From: Alphaproteobacteria bacterium
GTDB taxonomy: Bacteria > Pseudomonadota > Alphaproteobacteria > JABAAW01
Reading direction: 5' to 3'
DNA length: 16,799 nucleotides
NCBI GenBank assembly: GCA_014238625.1
Contig: JABAAS010000013.1
Span: forward strand, 1 to 16,799
In this document: one piece after another, positions 1 through 7,483 of the stretch
Layout: every line of letters begins with the position of its first letter
Position numbering within the stretch: position 1 is the stretch's first letter
Program-made: the position numbers and the translations under genes
Notes under the pieces: model-generated
The model's input: only the letters and a program-made list of their open reading frames with translations
Databases searched by the model: none
Told to the model about the DNA's origin: nothing

Positions 1-399
1 CGCCGTGCGGTGACGGACCCATTGACGCGCTACAAATATCGGAAGTTTAACATGCAGTTTCAGCTCGCACATCTCAAACGGCGAGTTATGGCGGTGACGC
101 ATTAGGTAGCGTATCAGGGCTCGGTCTTCGCGCAGTTTCTTCGTACCCTTGCCATACGAAACTCGCGCCGCCTGCACTATCGCCGCGTCAGAGCCCATGT
201 AATCAACTAAGCGAACAAAACCTCGATTCAGTAGGCTGAATGGTTTGCCAAGCAGTAAACTCCGCGATAAACTCGCGCGCCGCTCGTCTGGAAACGCTGA
301 AAGCGGACTAGAATCGTCACGCTCAAGACCATCGTCTTTGTGCCGCTCGCCTTCGGGCGGCAGGACTTGAGGATTAATTCGCTCGGGTACGCTGGTCAA
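1..399 (-). CDS. thyX: Flavin-dependent thymidylate synthase ThyX (partial, N-terminal part)
   Basis: ThyX makes dTMP from dUMP using methylenetetrahydrofolate and FAD/NADPH, replacing ThyA. Reading the minus strand from 399 gives 133 codons that run off the left edge. Recognisable blocks are NRGFVRLVDYMGSDAAIVQA, RVSYGKGTKKLREDRALIRY, LMRHRHNSPFEM and ARQWVRHRTA. The last block is the start of the ThyX signature RHRxxSxNExS, so the window edge cuts the gene inside its flavin/dUMP-binding motif. The reading frame is closed upstream by a TAA at about 433-435. The only usual start before the conserved region is TTG at 399, and it has no clear Shine-Dalgarno sequence, so the start is tentative. 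The first 50 or so residues are poorly conserved and polar. It lies 169 bp downstream of the M23 peptidase gene on the same strand; I see no promoter or terminator in that gap. Confidence 0.9.
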   Translation of the reverse strand, partial: MTSVPERINPQVLPPEGERHKDDGLERDDSSPLSAFPDERRASLSRSLLLGKPFSLLNRGFVRLVDYMGSDAAIVQAARVSYGKGTKKLREDRALIRYLMRHRHNSPFEMCELKLHVKLPIFVARQWVRHRTA

Positions 400-568
400 C
401 TTGAGTATAGATAGTCGGTCGATTGTTAGTGCTTATAGCTTGCTTGTAGCACAGCTTAGCTTGAGGACGCGTGAAAAAATCGCAACTATTTTGCCAAAAA
501 TCTACATAAGACTCTATGTTGTAAAAAGTTATAAAAAAGTATCTAAACTGCTCGTTTGCTCGATGTGC

Positions 569-2095
569 CTAATTGTTTTGCTCGACAGCAGATAGCCAAA
601 CCAAACCGCGCAGTCTATCGCGCGCGCTAGGCAGAGCAGGCTCGCCACCAGAAGCTAAAAGCCTATCCTGCATCGCTCGCTCTACCATAAAGTCTGAACG
701 AGCCGATGCCGTAAGCGCTCGCCGCTCAGGCAGACGAACACTGCGCGGGTTCACCGCTCGACCGTCTAAGTGAATCTCGTAGTGTAAGTGGGGACCAGTC
801 GATAAACCGCTCGTGCCAACATAGCCGATTATATCGCCTTGTCTAACTCGCTTGCCTACAACAACACCCTTCGAAAAGCTACGCATATGAGCGTATAAAG
901 TCGATAAATGCTCGTTGTGACGCAAAACAATATAGCGACCATAACCTCGCCTAGAATAATTACGCTTGCGCACAACTCCATCGCCCGCCGCAAGAATCGG
1001 CGTGCCTCGCGGTGCCGCAAAATCTACTCCCTTATGCATCCTCGTATAACCCAAAATCGGATGACGCCGAGCACCAAAACGCGAAGTCAAACGCAAACCA
1101 CTCATCGGCGTGCGACGCAATAAACGCTTCGCTGGCTTGCCAGTCTCATCGTAAAAAGAATCCGTCGCAGATGAGCGATGGTAGCGGTACTGCTTGCCAC
1201 TGCCAGTCGATAGCTCCGCCGTCTCTAGTCGCGCTTCCTCAAGGGCTCGCCATAAACCCCCAATGCCTAGCTCATAACGCTGGCTAACTAGCATGCGGAA
1301 ATGCGCCCCTGCCCAAATGTCTCGTTGGAAGTCTACATCGTAGCTCATAACATCCACAAAGCGTCTCAATAGCTGTAGCGGAATGTCATGGCGGTAAGCC
1401 GTCTGATACAAACTGCCTTCAACCGCATGCTCGATAACTCGGTGCCGCGTGCGAGTCGGACGCTGCTCTTGGGGGCGACTGTTCTCGCCGCTGTTCTCGC
1501 CAATCTCAACACGCAACGAAGAGCTAAACAAAGAATTATTCGGAACCTTGGCATTCGCAATCGGCAGCAGTCTCGATATGCCAGATATGCTCGCTAACTT
1601 GATGTTCGCGCTATCGCTGTCGGAAGCCATAGCTCCGTAAGTCGTAGCTCTAAAAGCCAGCGCAGAAGAAATGCCAGAGCGCTCAATTGTAGCCTGAAGA
1701 TTAGACGCAACTATGCGCTCGCCAAAAGCTATGAAAATACTCAAAAATAACGCTAGCGCAAATCCATAGGAAAACCTCTCTCGTTTGCGCAACTCGACTA
1801 CCAACGCTTTGCTCAGGCGGATTAATATCAGAAAAATCGCTCGCGAAAATCTATATAAAATAAGGCTGTAGATGTAGATCAGTAGCCTTAACGAAAAAAA
1901 TCGTCTGCGAAGATTAACGCGGGAAAAAATGGTGCGGACAAGCGTAACAAGCGTAACAAGCCCTCGTAAAAACGCTCGTAAAAATACTCGCAAAAATGCG
2001 AGCAGAAGTCTTTGCATTGTCGGTAAAAGAAAAGACCGCAATCTAAGCATATGGCTCATGAAAATTGAGAATAAGGTTTGCCGTACTTGTCCCAA
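569..2095 (-). CDS. Membrane-anchored M23 family (LytM-type) peptidase
   Basis: Likely a periplasmic zinc endopeptidase acting on peptidoglycan cross-links, or a degenerate LytM activator of amidases. The C-terminal third carries the M23 fold: SRFGARRHPILGYTRMHKG with His354 and Asp358, then HLHYE with His436 and His438. These are the Hx3D and HxH zinc/catalytic motifs, and all are present, so an active enzyme is likely. One hydrophobic segment at about residues 109-125 suggests an inner-membrane anchor with the rest in the periplasm. The first 100 residues are very basic, Leu/Phe/Arg-rich and partly repetitive (AFLRVFLRAFLRG), encoded by a 12-bp DNA repeat. The start given is TTG at 2095; ATG at 2059 is an alternative. 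Neither has a convincing Shine-Dalgarno sequence, so the N-terminus is uncertain. Upstream lies the DnaA-box-like array, so its promoter would sit in or next to that array. Confidence 0.85.
   Translation of the reverse strand: MGQVRQTLFSIFMSHMLRLRSFLLPTMQRLLLAFLRVFLRAFLRGLVTLVTLVRTIFSRVNLRRRFFSLRLLIYIYSLILYRFSRAIFLILIRLSKALVVELRKRERFSYGFALALFLSIFIAFGERIVASNLQATIERSGISSALAFRATTYGAMASDSDSANIKLASISGISRLLPIANAKVPNNSLFSSSLRVEIGENSGENSRPQEQRPTRTRHRVIEHAVEGSLYQTAYRHDIPLQLLRRFVDVMSYDVDFQRDIWAGAHFRMLVSQRYELGIGGLWRALEEARLETAELSTGSGKQYRYHRSSATDSFYDETGKPAKRLLRRTPMSGLRLTSRFGARRHPILGYTRMHKGVDFAAPRGTPILAAGDGVVRKRNYSRRGYGRYIVLRHNEHLSTLYAHMRSFSKGVVVGKRVRQGDIIGYVGTSGLSTGPHLHYEIHLDGRAVNPRSVRLPERRALTASARSDFMVERAMQDRLLASGGEPALPSARDRLRGLVWLSAVEQNN
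1936..2000. repeat. Short tandem repeats inside the M23 gene
   Basis: Two small arrays lie side by side. One is a 9-bp unit (AAGCGTAAC, about 2.5 copies). The other is a degenerate 12-bp unit of the form TAAAAAYRCTCG (about 3 copies) from 1966 to 2000. Both keep the frame of the M23 gene and encode its basic N-terminal repeats. The 12-mer AAAAATACTCGC recurs in the intergenic array at 2585-2630. Confidence 0.7.
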
Positions 2096-2158
2096 GCATC
2101 TACCACAGTCTCTATTTCTACATCCTCATCCTCTGCTAAAGACAAGCCAAAAAAGATG

Positions 2159-2194
2159 CTAAAAAGCCTTCTAAAAAGCCTTCTAAAAAGCCTT
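2159..2194. repeat. Three perfect copies of a 12-bp unit
   Basis: CTAAAAAGCCTT occurs three times head to tail just upstream of the M23 gene and next to the DnaA-box-like array. No convincing gene covers it. Open frames on both strands cross it but show no family resemblance. Confidence 0.85.
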
Positions 2195-2224
2195 GTCGTC
2201 TTTCTCAACAAGCCTAGCAAAAAA

Positions 2225-2525
2225 TTATCCACAGATAGAGACGCAAAAACAACAAGGTTATACATCCTTATCCCGATATTTATTCTAGGGGTTGTTATAG
2301 GGTTTATCACAGGTTTATACATAAGTTCTCCTCCTATTATGCACAGAGTTATCCAGTGGAAACTCACAGGGTTATTAGCAAGTTATTAGCAGTTCATTAG
2401 AGAGTTATCCACATCTTACTAACAGGTTATTCACAGGCTAATCAACAGCATATCAACAGCATATCAACAATCTACTCACAAGTTACACGCAGAGTTATGC
2501 ACAAATTACGCATAAGTTATCCACA
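2225..2525 (+). promoter_or_regulatory. DnaA-box-like cluster (oriC or DnaA-titration candidate)
   Basis: There are three perfect TTATCCACA boxes at 2225, 2405 and 2517. Close variants are TTATTCACA at 2427, TTATGCACA at 2495, TTTATCACA at 2303 and TTATCCAG at 2349. Weaker related units lie at 2258, 2315, 2372, 2383, 2483 and 2506. All read in the same direction. Successive 9-mers start at intervals close to multiples of 11 bp (for example 2483, 2495, 2506, 2517), and the gap at 2440-2470 is filled by an 11-bp repeat containing ATCAACA. TTATCCACA is the high-affinity box of bacterial DnaA. A/T-rich sequence lies on the right (2560-2640). The site is in the 648-bp gap between the M23 peptidase and argC. 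Against oriC: C exceeds G on the + strand on both sides of the cluster, so no skew switch is seen. A datA-like titration site or DnaA-controlled promoter is the alternative. Confidence 0.7.
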
Positions 2526-2584
2526 GATCACACGTCGCACGAAAAGCCCGCTAACAGATTATTAAAGCTCATAAAGCTAATCAT

Positions 2585-2630
2585 GAAAATACTCGCAAAG
2601 ATATTCGCAAAAATACTCGCAAAAATCACT
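2585..2630. repeat. 12-bp repeat array (AAAATACTCGCA-like)
   Basis: About three and a half degenerate copies of a 12-bp unit, each with the core TCGCAAA. The same unit occurs inside the M23 gene at 1966-2000. It lies on the right flank of the DnaA-box-like cluster. The remainder up to argC (2631-2743) shows no gene or clear signal. Confidence 0.7.
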
Positions 2631-2743
2631 ACAAGAATCTACGCAACTATACACCTCGACAATAGCCGTCTGCTACTAGCAAAACGCAAATTCCGTGCCT
2701 AATCCTAATGATAGTGCTAAAATATCTTACTCTGAAATAGACA

Positions 2744-3883
2744 TTAGGGAACTAACGCAGTATCCGCAAAACCATAGTCCTCCTCTAAACCAAGCATTAA
2801 ATTCATATTCTGTAACGCCATACCCGCAGCTCCCTTGCCCAAATTGTCGATTGCAGAAAATACAACTATCCAGCCAGGACGGCGATCAGCAAAAATCGCT
2901 AGCGAACAGCGATTCGTTCCTCGCAATAATTTAACAGACGGAACAGAACCATCTCGACAAATCTCGATAAAAGCACTGCCACTATAAGAGTTATCGTAAG
3001 CCGCTAAACAGCTCGAAACACTCTCGCCAGCACGAAGACGCAGGTACGAAGTCGTCAAAATGCCTCGATCCATCGGAACTAAATGCGGAACAAAGCTAAC
3101 TCGCAACCGAGGCTGATCGCTAGAGCTCGACGAGGCAGAACTCGACGCTGAGTCCGACGAGGCGCTTGACCCTAAAGCCAACTCTAAACCCTGCTCTATC
3201 TCCGCAACATGACGGTGACCAGATAAAGAGTAGGCGCGGAAGTCCTCGTTGATCTCGCAATAGAGAAACTCCTCGCGCAAGCTGCGACCCGCTCCAGTAA
3301 CTCCAGATTTCGCATCGATCGAAATGCTCGAGCAATCGATAAGAGGCGCCAATGGCAACAGCGCCAGCTGCGCCGCCGTAGCATAACAGCCCGGATTCGC
3401 TACTAAACGAGCCTTGCCGATGCTCGCCCTAAAATGCTCGCTCAATCCATAGACCGCCTCGCCCTGCAACTGCGGCGCGCCATGCGCCTTGCCATACCAA
3501 TGCTCGTAATCAGCAAAAGAACTAAGCCGAAAGTCCGCAGATAGATCAATGATCCGTAGCGAGCTATAACGCCATAGCTCCGTTATTACCTCCTGCGTTG
3601 TGCCGTGCGGTAGGGCGCAAAAAGCTATGTCTATCGACTGCCAGTCAACATCCTGCCAGCGTGAAAACTTAGGCAAACCATTGGGCAAATCAGCAAATAG
3701 AGAACTTCCCGCCGACTGTCTGAACTGAGGCAGAACGCTCGCAACGCTCGCTCCAGCTCGCTGCGATGCCGTTACAGCCGCTATCTCTACATCGCCAGAA
3801 ATTGCTCTGCGTAGTGAAAGATAACGCAGTAACTCCGCGCCGCTATAGCCGCTCGCGCCTAAAATCGCAACGCGTAAGCTCAT
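2744..3883 (-). CDS. argC: N-acetyl-gamma-glutamyl-phosphate reductase
   Basis: Third step of arginine biosynthesis: NADPH-dependent reduction of N-acetylglutamyl phosphate to the semialdehyde, in the cytoplasm. The N-terminal Rossmann motif is GASGYSGAEL (residues 9-18). The catalytic cysteine is Cys166 in NPGCYAT, followed by SGVTGAGR and the late block VPHLVPMDRGILTT. At 379 residues it is longer than the usual roughly 310-350. Part of the excess is a serine-rich insertion, about 17 residues of Ser/Ala/Asp, between the GHRHVAEIEQ block and the VPHLVPMDRG block. The ATG at 3883 is preceded by a GAGAG purine run at suitable spacing. No other arg gene is adjacent. The 229-bp gap upstream (3884-4112) is A/T-rich, with three loose copies of an AAAACAAGTCTG-like unit at about 3913-3950. 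Confidence 0.95.
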   Translation of the reverse strand: MSLRVAILGASGYSGAELLRYLSLRRAISGDVEIAAVTASQRAGASVASVLPQFRQSAGSSLFADLPNGLPKFSRWQDVDWQSIDIAFCALPHGTTQEVITELWRYSSLRIIDLSADFRLSSFADYEHWYGKAHGAPQLQGEAVYGLSEHFRASIGKARLVANPGCYATAAQLALLPLAPLIDCSSISIDAKSGVTGAGRSLREEFLYCEINEDFRAYSLSGHRHVAEIEQGLELALGSSASSDSASSSASSSSSDQPRLRVSFVPHLVPMDRGILTTSYLRLRAGESVSSCLAAYDNSYSGSAFIEICRDGSVPSVKLLRGTNRCSLAIFADRRPGWIVVFSAIDNLGKGAAGMALQNMNLMLGLEEDYGFADTALVP

Positions 3884-4112
3884 AAAGGCTCTCTAAAGCA
3901 AGACAAAATAAAATAAGTCTGGCTAAAACAAGTCTGTATAAAACAAGTCATGCGAAAATAAAAGGGGTTATGTATTTTAGTGTGAAAATTGTTTTTTTGT
4001 AATAGCAGGTTGCAGGTAGCAGAAAATATACGAATCACCTAAACTCTCAATTCTCGCTTGTTCTCCGCTGTTTTTTTGCCTATGTCAAAGAAAATAAATC
4101 TCAAAAAACATC

Positions 4113-4508
4113 TTATTCCGTAATTTTGTGAAACGCTTCATACAAACAACCTTCACACATCGATTCCTTTCTAAAGGAACCATATCCGTTTTCGCAGGGG
4201 AAAGCAAAAATACCTCCCCCTCCAGGGTGGGGATAGGAACAGTCAATAAATGAGCAATGGTTGGGGAATTCTATTGGTTCGCTTCGTCCTCTTCCTCCTC
4301 CAATCCTCAAAAAAAGTTTGATGATGGGGTCTTCCTCTTTCCAGTCTGGGTGAGCTCTAAAAGGATAACCACAAGAGTCTCCCCTTCGGGGAGAAGTTAA
4401 TTTGTGAATGGAATTTTTCCAGCTCCTATCATTAAGGGCTCTTCTCACTCTTTCGTGGTCTCGCCGAAGAGATTGCAAAAGAGCTTGTTCTTTGTTTTCT
4501 ATAGACAT
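4113..4508 (-). CDS. Hypothetical Cys-rich protein
   Basis: An open frame of 131 codons from ATG 4508 (a TTG two codons upstream is possible); no family recognised. The N-terminus (MSIENKEQALLQSLRRDHER) looks like an amphipathic charged helix. The rest is rich in Gly, Pro, aromatic residues and Cys, with CGYPF, a HCSFIDC pair, FPCENG and a CEGC pair near the C-terminus, which could form a zinc site. There is no signal peptide or membrane segment. The CTCG tetramer that is dense on the + strand elsewhere is nearly absent here, which hints at different ancestry. It sits between argC and infC on the same strand with A/T-rich gaps on both sides. Coding status is probable but not certain. Confidence 0.5.
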   Translation of the reverse strand: MSIENKEQALLQSLRRDHERVRRALNDRSWKNSIHKLTSPRRGDSCGYPFRAHPDWKEEDPIIKLFLRIGGGRGRSEPIEFPNHCSFIDCSYPHPGGGGIFAFPCENGYGSFRKESMCEGCLYEAFHKITE

Positions 4509-4609
4509 CGTCAATTACTCACGAAACAAGCTACCTCACAAACTCTGTATAATAATATATATAAGCCTCAAAACAAATTTTCTAAAATAAAATGCCTAAA
4601 CTAAATGTC

Positions 4610-5155
4610 CTACTTCACCGTCAAAACCATGATTAACTGACGACCCTCGGTTTGCGGCGGCGATTCTATCTTCGATAAATCCGCTAGCTCATCAACAACT
4701 CGCTGCAGCAATGCCTCCCCTAACTCCTTATGCGTGACCTCGCGACCGCGAAAGCGGAGTGTCACCTTAACCTTGTCACCTTCTTCTAAAAAACGTCGCG
4801 CAGAACGCATCTTCACCTCGAAGTCATGCTGTTCTATGTTAGGGCGAAGTTTTATCTCCTTAATGTCTATGTTCTTTTGACGGCGGCGAGCCTGATGTCG
4901 CTTCTTCTGCAGCTCATACTTATACTTGCCCAAATCCATAATCCGTACAACCGGCGGCGAAACTCCCTGCGCTATCTCGACTAAATCCAGAGACGAGTTG
5001 TCCGCCTCCTCACGCGCACGCGCTATCGAAACTATCCCCAAATTCTCGCCACTCGCCGTGATTAAACGCACCTGAGCGTTCGTAATATCATCGTTAGAAC
5101 GAGGAACGCCCCTGCGCGGACGCGGTGCATCGCTAGTGGGAGGACGCGAAACTAT
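4610..5155 (-). CDS. infC: Translation initiation factor IF-3, probable AUA start
   Basis: IF-3 binds the 30S subunit and rejects wrong start codons and initiator mispairing. Conserved blocks are VRLITASGENLG, LDLVEIAQGVSPPVVRIMDL, GKYKYELQKK, IKEIKLRPNIEQHDFEVK and VKVTLRFRGREVTH, which cover both domains. The first ATG/GTG/TTG in frame is GTG at 5071, but that would remove the conserved N-terminal stretch RRGVPRSNDDITNAQ, which is open upstream. Between the in-frame TAG and that stretch the only plausible start is ATA at 5155, preceded by AGAGG with 9 bases between. This gives 181 residues, close to the 180 of E. coli IF-3. Rare AUU/AUA/AUC starts are a known autoregulatory feature of infC. 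It begins 16 bases after the thrS stop, so the two form an operon as in many bacteria. Confidence 0.93.
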   Translation of the reverse strand: MVSRPPTSDAPRPRRGVPRSNDDITNAQVRLITASGENLGIVSIARAREEADNSSLDLVEIAQGVSPPVVRIMDLGKYKYELQKKRHQARRRQKNIDIKEIKLRPNIEQHDFEVKMRSARRFLEEGDKVKVTLRFRGREVTHKELGEALLQRVVDELADLSKIESPPQTEGRQLIMVLTVK

Positions 5156-5171
5156 TGCGAAATACCTCTAG

Positions 5172-7166
5172 TCATGGCTCAACACCTCGTGGAAGCGCAG
5201 ACTCAAGGCGTAGCGCCTCAACCGCGCTCAGCAACGGAAGCTGTCCGCTAACCCGCTCTCTGCTATTAACGCTAGTAGAAGAATCGCTGTCCTGAGACGC
5301 ATCGCTAGCCATACCAAAGCGACGCAACGAAACCGAACGCGAGACAGACTCCTGCTCGCCAACCACCGCTATGATAGGCACCTTGTGCGAACTATGCTCG
5401 CGAATCTTATAACCTATCTTCTCCGCTCGACAATCAACCGATACTCGCAAGCCCGCAGCACGAAAGATGCTCGCGCATTCCTCCGCATAGTCATCGCTCT
5501 TGTTCGTGATCGTCGCAACTACTACCTGAACCGGCGAAAGCCATAGCGGCAACGCACCTACATAATGTTCCATAACAATGCCGATAAATCTCTCCAAAGA
5601 GCCAAGTATCGCGCGGTGTAGTAAAACCGGATGGCACCGCTCGCCGCGCTCGTCTATATAGTACGCTTCAAGCCTGCGCGGTAACACAAAGTCAACCTGC
5701 CAAGTGCCACACTGCCAATCGCGACCCAAACCATCGCGTAAAACAAACTCTAGCTTCGGTCCGTAAAAAGCCCCCTCGCCTGAATTTAAGCTGTAGTCCA
5801 AGCCCGCAGCCAAAGACGCATCCCGTAACGCAGTCTCAGCCTTGTCCCATAGAATATCGTCTCCAGCTCGCTCGCTCGGGCGATCGGAAAATTTAACGCT
5901 GATATCGCTAAAGCCGAAATCTCGGTAAATGCTCTGCAGCAAAACGCAAAAACGCCGAGTCTCCTCCACAATCTGATCCTCACGACAAAATATATGACCA
6001 TCGTCCTGCGTGAAGGCGCGCGCACGCATAAGTCCATGCAACGAACCAGATGGCTCGTTCCTATGCACAAGACCAAACTCCGACAAACGCAATGGTAGCT
6101 CGCGGTAGCTTACCAAACTCTGTTTGAAAATTTGCACATGACCAGGGCAATTCATCGGCTTCAGCGCAAATACGCGTTTGCCTCCGTCCGCAGAATCGTC
6201 TTGCTCCGAAATCGTATACATATGCTCGCGGAACTTTTGCCAATGCCCTGAGCGCTCCCATAAGCTGCGGTCGATCAATTGCGGCGTGCGTACCTCGCGG
6301 TAACCCTCATTCGCCAAGCGACTGCGGATGTAACGCTCGCAGGCGCGGTAAATAGCAAAGCCGCCCTCGTGCCAAAAGGCAGAGCCCGCCGCCTCCTCTT
6401 GAAAGTGATACAAGCCTTGTCCTAAACGGCGGTGGTCGGATAAGCGCGCTCGTTCAAGCCTAGACAAATACGCCGATAGCTCATCGCCTGTATGCCAGCA
6501 GGTGCCGCGCACGCGTTGTAGCTTCTTATCGCCGCCCTTCCAAACCGCCCCAGAAACGCTCAAAAGTTTGAATGCCGTGCCAACGCCACCAGTCGTCCCG
6601 CCATGCGGACCGCGACATAAGTCTAGCCAATCGCCTTGACGATAGATCGTGATAGACTCGTCTTCTGGCAGGCTGAGCACATGCTCCGCCTTCAAATGCT
6701 CGCCTCTTTCCGTGAAGTATCTATGCGCCTCAGTGCGATCCCATTCCTCGCGCTCGAAACTTGCAGCGCGACCTATAATCTCCCGCATCTTCTCCTCTAA
6801 CGCCTCGAAGCAATCCGGCGTGAAGGGTTCTGCTCGCTCGAAGTCGTAGTAAAAGCCATCTTCGATCGCAGGACCAAAGCCTAGTTTCGCACTCGGGTAA
6901 AGGCTCTGCACCGCCTCCGCCAGAACATGCGCGCAATCGTGGCGCAAAATCTCTAAAGAATCAGGGGTCGGAGCCGAAGTCGCATCGGCGCGCGCGCTGG
7001 AGATCATTTCAGAACTTGGCTGGGAACTCGGCTGGGAACTCGGCTGGGAACTCGGCTGGGAACTCATAGCCCTATAGCCCATATCCGCCGCCGTATCCGA
7101 AACGCTAGCGTTCTCTATGCCGGCTTCTCCTGCGCCAGTCGCAACCATTGCCGCAGACCTAGTCAA
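5172..7166 (-). CDS. thrS: Threonyl-tRNA synthetase lacking a recognisable TGS domain
   Basis: Charges tRNA-Thr. The N2 editing domain has HDCAH (His76, His80) and CRGPH (Cys184, His188). The class II catalytic core has the zinc cysteine in MNCPGH (Cys340), the motif-2 region FGLVHRNEPSGSLHGLMRAR, the zinc His in QDDGHIF, and motif 3 with LLHRAILGSLERF. The anticodon-binding domain follows (PVQVVVATI, DCRAEKIGYKIREH). Residues 1-70, where the TGS domain normally lies, are low complexity (Ser/Ala/Thr-rich with four SSQP repeats) and have no LPDGS-like motif. A further Ser/Asp-rich insert of about 20 residues (SDASQDSDSSTSVNSRERVS) lies near the C-terminus. The start is TTG at 7166, with GAGG six bases upstream; ATG at 7148 is an alternative. 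infC follows after 16 bases. Confidence 0.95.
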   Translation of the reverse strand: MTRSAAMVATGAGEAGIENASVSDTAADMGYRAMSSQPSSQPSSQPSSQPSSEMISSARADATSAPTPDSLEILRHDCAHVLAEAVQSLYPSAKLGFGPAIEDGFYYDFERAEPFTPDCFEALEEKMREIIGRAASFEREEWDRTEAHRYFTERGEHLKAEHVLSLPEDESITIYRQGDWLDLCRGPHGGTTGGVGTAFKLLSVSGAVWKGGDKKLQRVRGTCWHTGDELSAYLSRLERARLSDHRRLGQGLYHFQEEAAGSAFWHEGGFAIYRACERYIRSRLANEGYREVRTPQLIDRSLWERSGHWQKFREHMYTISEQDDSADGGKRVFALKPMNCPGHVQIFKQSLVSYRELPLRLSEFGLVHRNEPSGSLHGLMRARAFTQDDGHIFCREDQIVEETRRFCVLLQSIYRDFGFSDISVKFSDRPSERAGDDILWDKAETALRDASLAAGLDYSLNSGEGAFYGPKLEFVLRDGLGRDWQCGTWQVDFVLPRRLEAYYIDERGERCHPVLLHRAILGSLERFIGIVMEHYVGALPLWLSPVQVVVATITNKSDDYAEECASIFRAAGLRVSVDCRAEKIGYKIREHSSHKVPIIAVVGEQESVSRSVSLRRFGMASDASQDSDSSTSVNSRERVSGQLPLLSAVEALRLESALPRGVEP
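7012..7065. repeat. 12-bp repeat encoding SSQP units in thrS
   Basis: Four and a half copies of GAACTCGGCTGG (first copy has one change) lie inside the thrS 5' region and keep its frame. They encode the Ser-Ser-Gln-Pro repeats. Near-identity of the copies suggests recent expansion. Confidence 0.9.
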
Positions 7167-7483
7167 AGAATGCCTCGTGAAAAAAAGCAGGCTGGGAAAA
7201 CTCTGACCGAAAAAACGCTATTTGAGAAAAATTTGCGAGAAAAAAATCTACACGAAAAAACACCAAATAAAAAAATATCTGGCAAAATGATATTTGGCAA
7301 AATAATATTTGGCAAAAAAACAGAGGCACGCAAAGCCACACCAGAGCCCTCGTAACTACTCACCAACGCACCCCAAAGATATTCGACAAATCTATACCTA
7401 CCATCGCTCGTTTCTATTCTTATCGCTCCCCCAAACACCAATATGCTACAGCAAAATAAACCTCAAGGCAAGTGCGGAAAAGC
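7167..7483. repeat. thrS upstream gap with A-rich 15-bp repeats
   Basis: This 317-bp gap between the Panacea-associated membrane gene and thrS is A-rich on the + strand. It contains three near-perfect 15-bp units (ATATTTGGCAAAATA type) at 7275-7319 and looser GAAAAA-type units at 7196-7262. Several open frames cross it but they are products of the repeats and show no protein family. It must hold the thrS-infC promoter, but no strong -35/-10 pair stands out. No T-box or other leader was recognised. Confidence 0.6.

Noticed and set aside
2056..2389. Overlapping open frames of about 100 codons on both strands at 2056-2367 and 2078-2389
   Set aside because: The + frame encodes a Lys-rich start and one hydrophobic segment, the minus frame a basic repeat. 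Both are crossed by the 12-bp repeats and DnaA-like boxes, lack a ribosome binding site and match no family. I regard them as by-products of the repeats.
1936..2630. CRISPR array
   Set aside because: Repeats are 9-12 bp and contiguous without unique spacers, and no cas gene is present.
7159..7441. Hydrophobic open frames upstream of thrS on the minus strand
   Set aside because: They consist of repeats translated from the A-rich 15-bp array (FLPNIILPNIIL and similar). They overlap the thrS start in other frames and show no family features or TGS domain.
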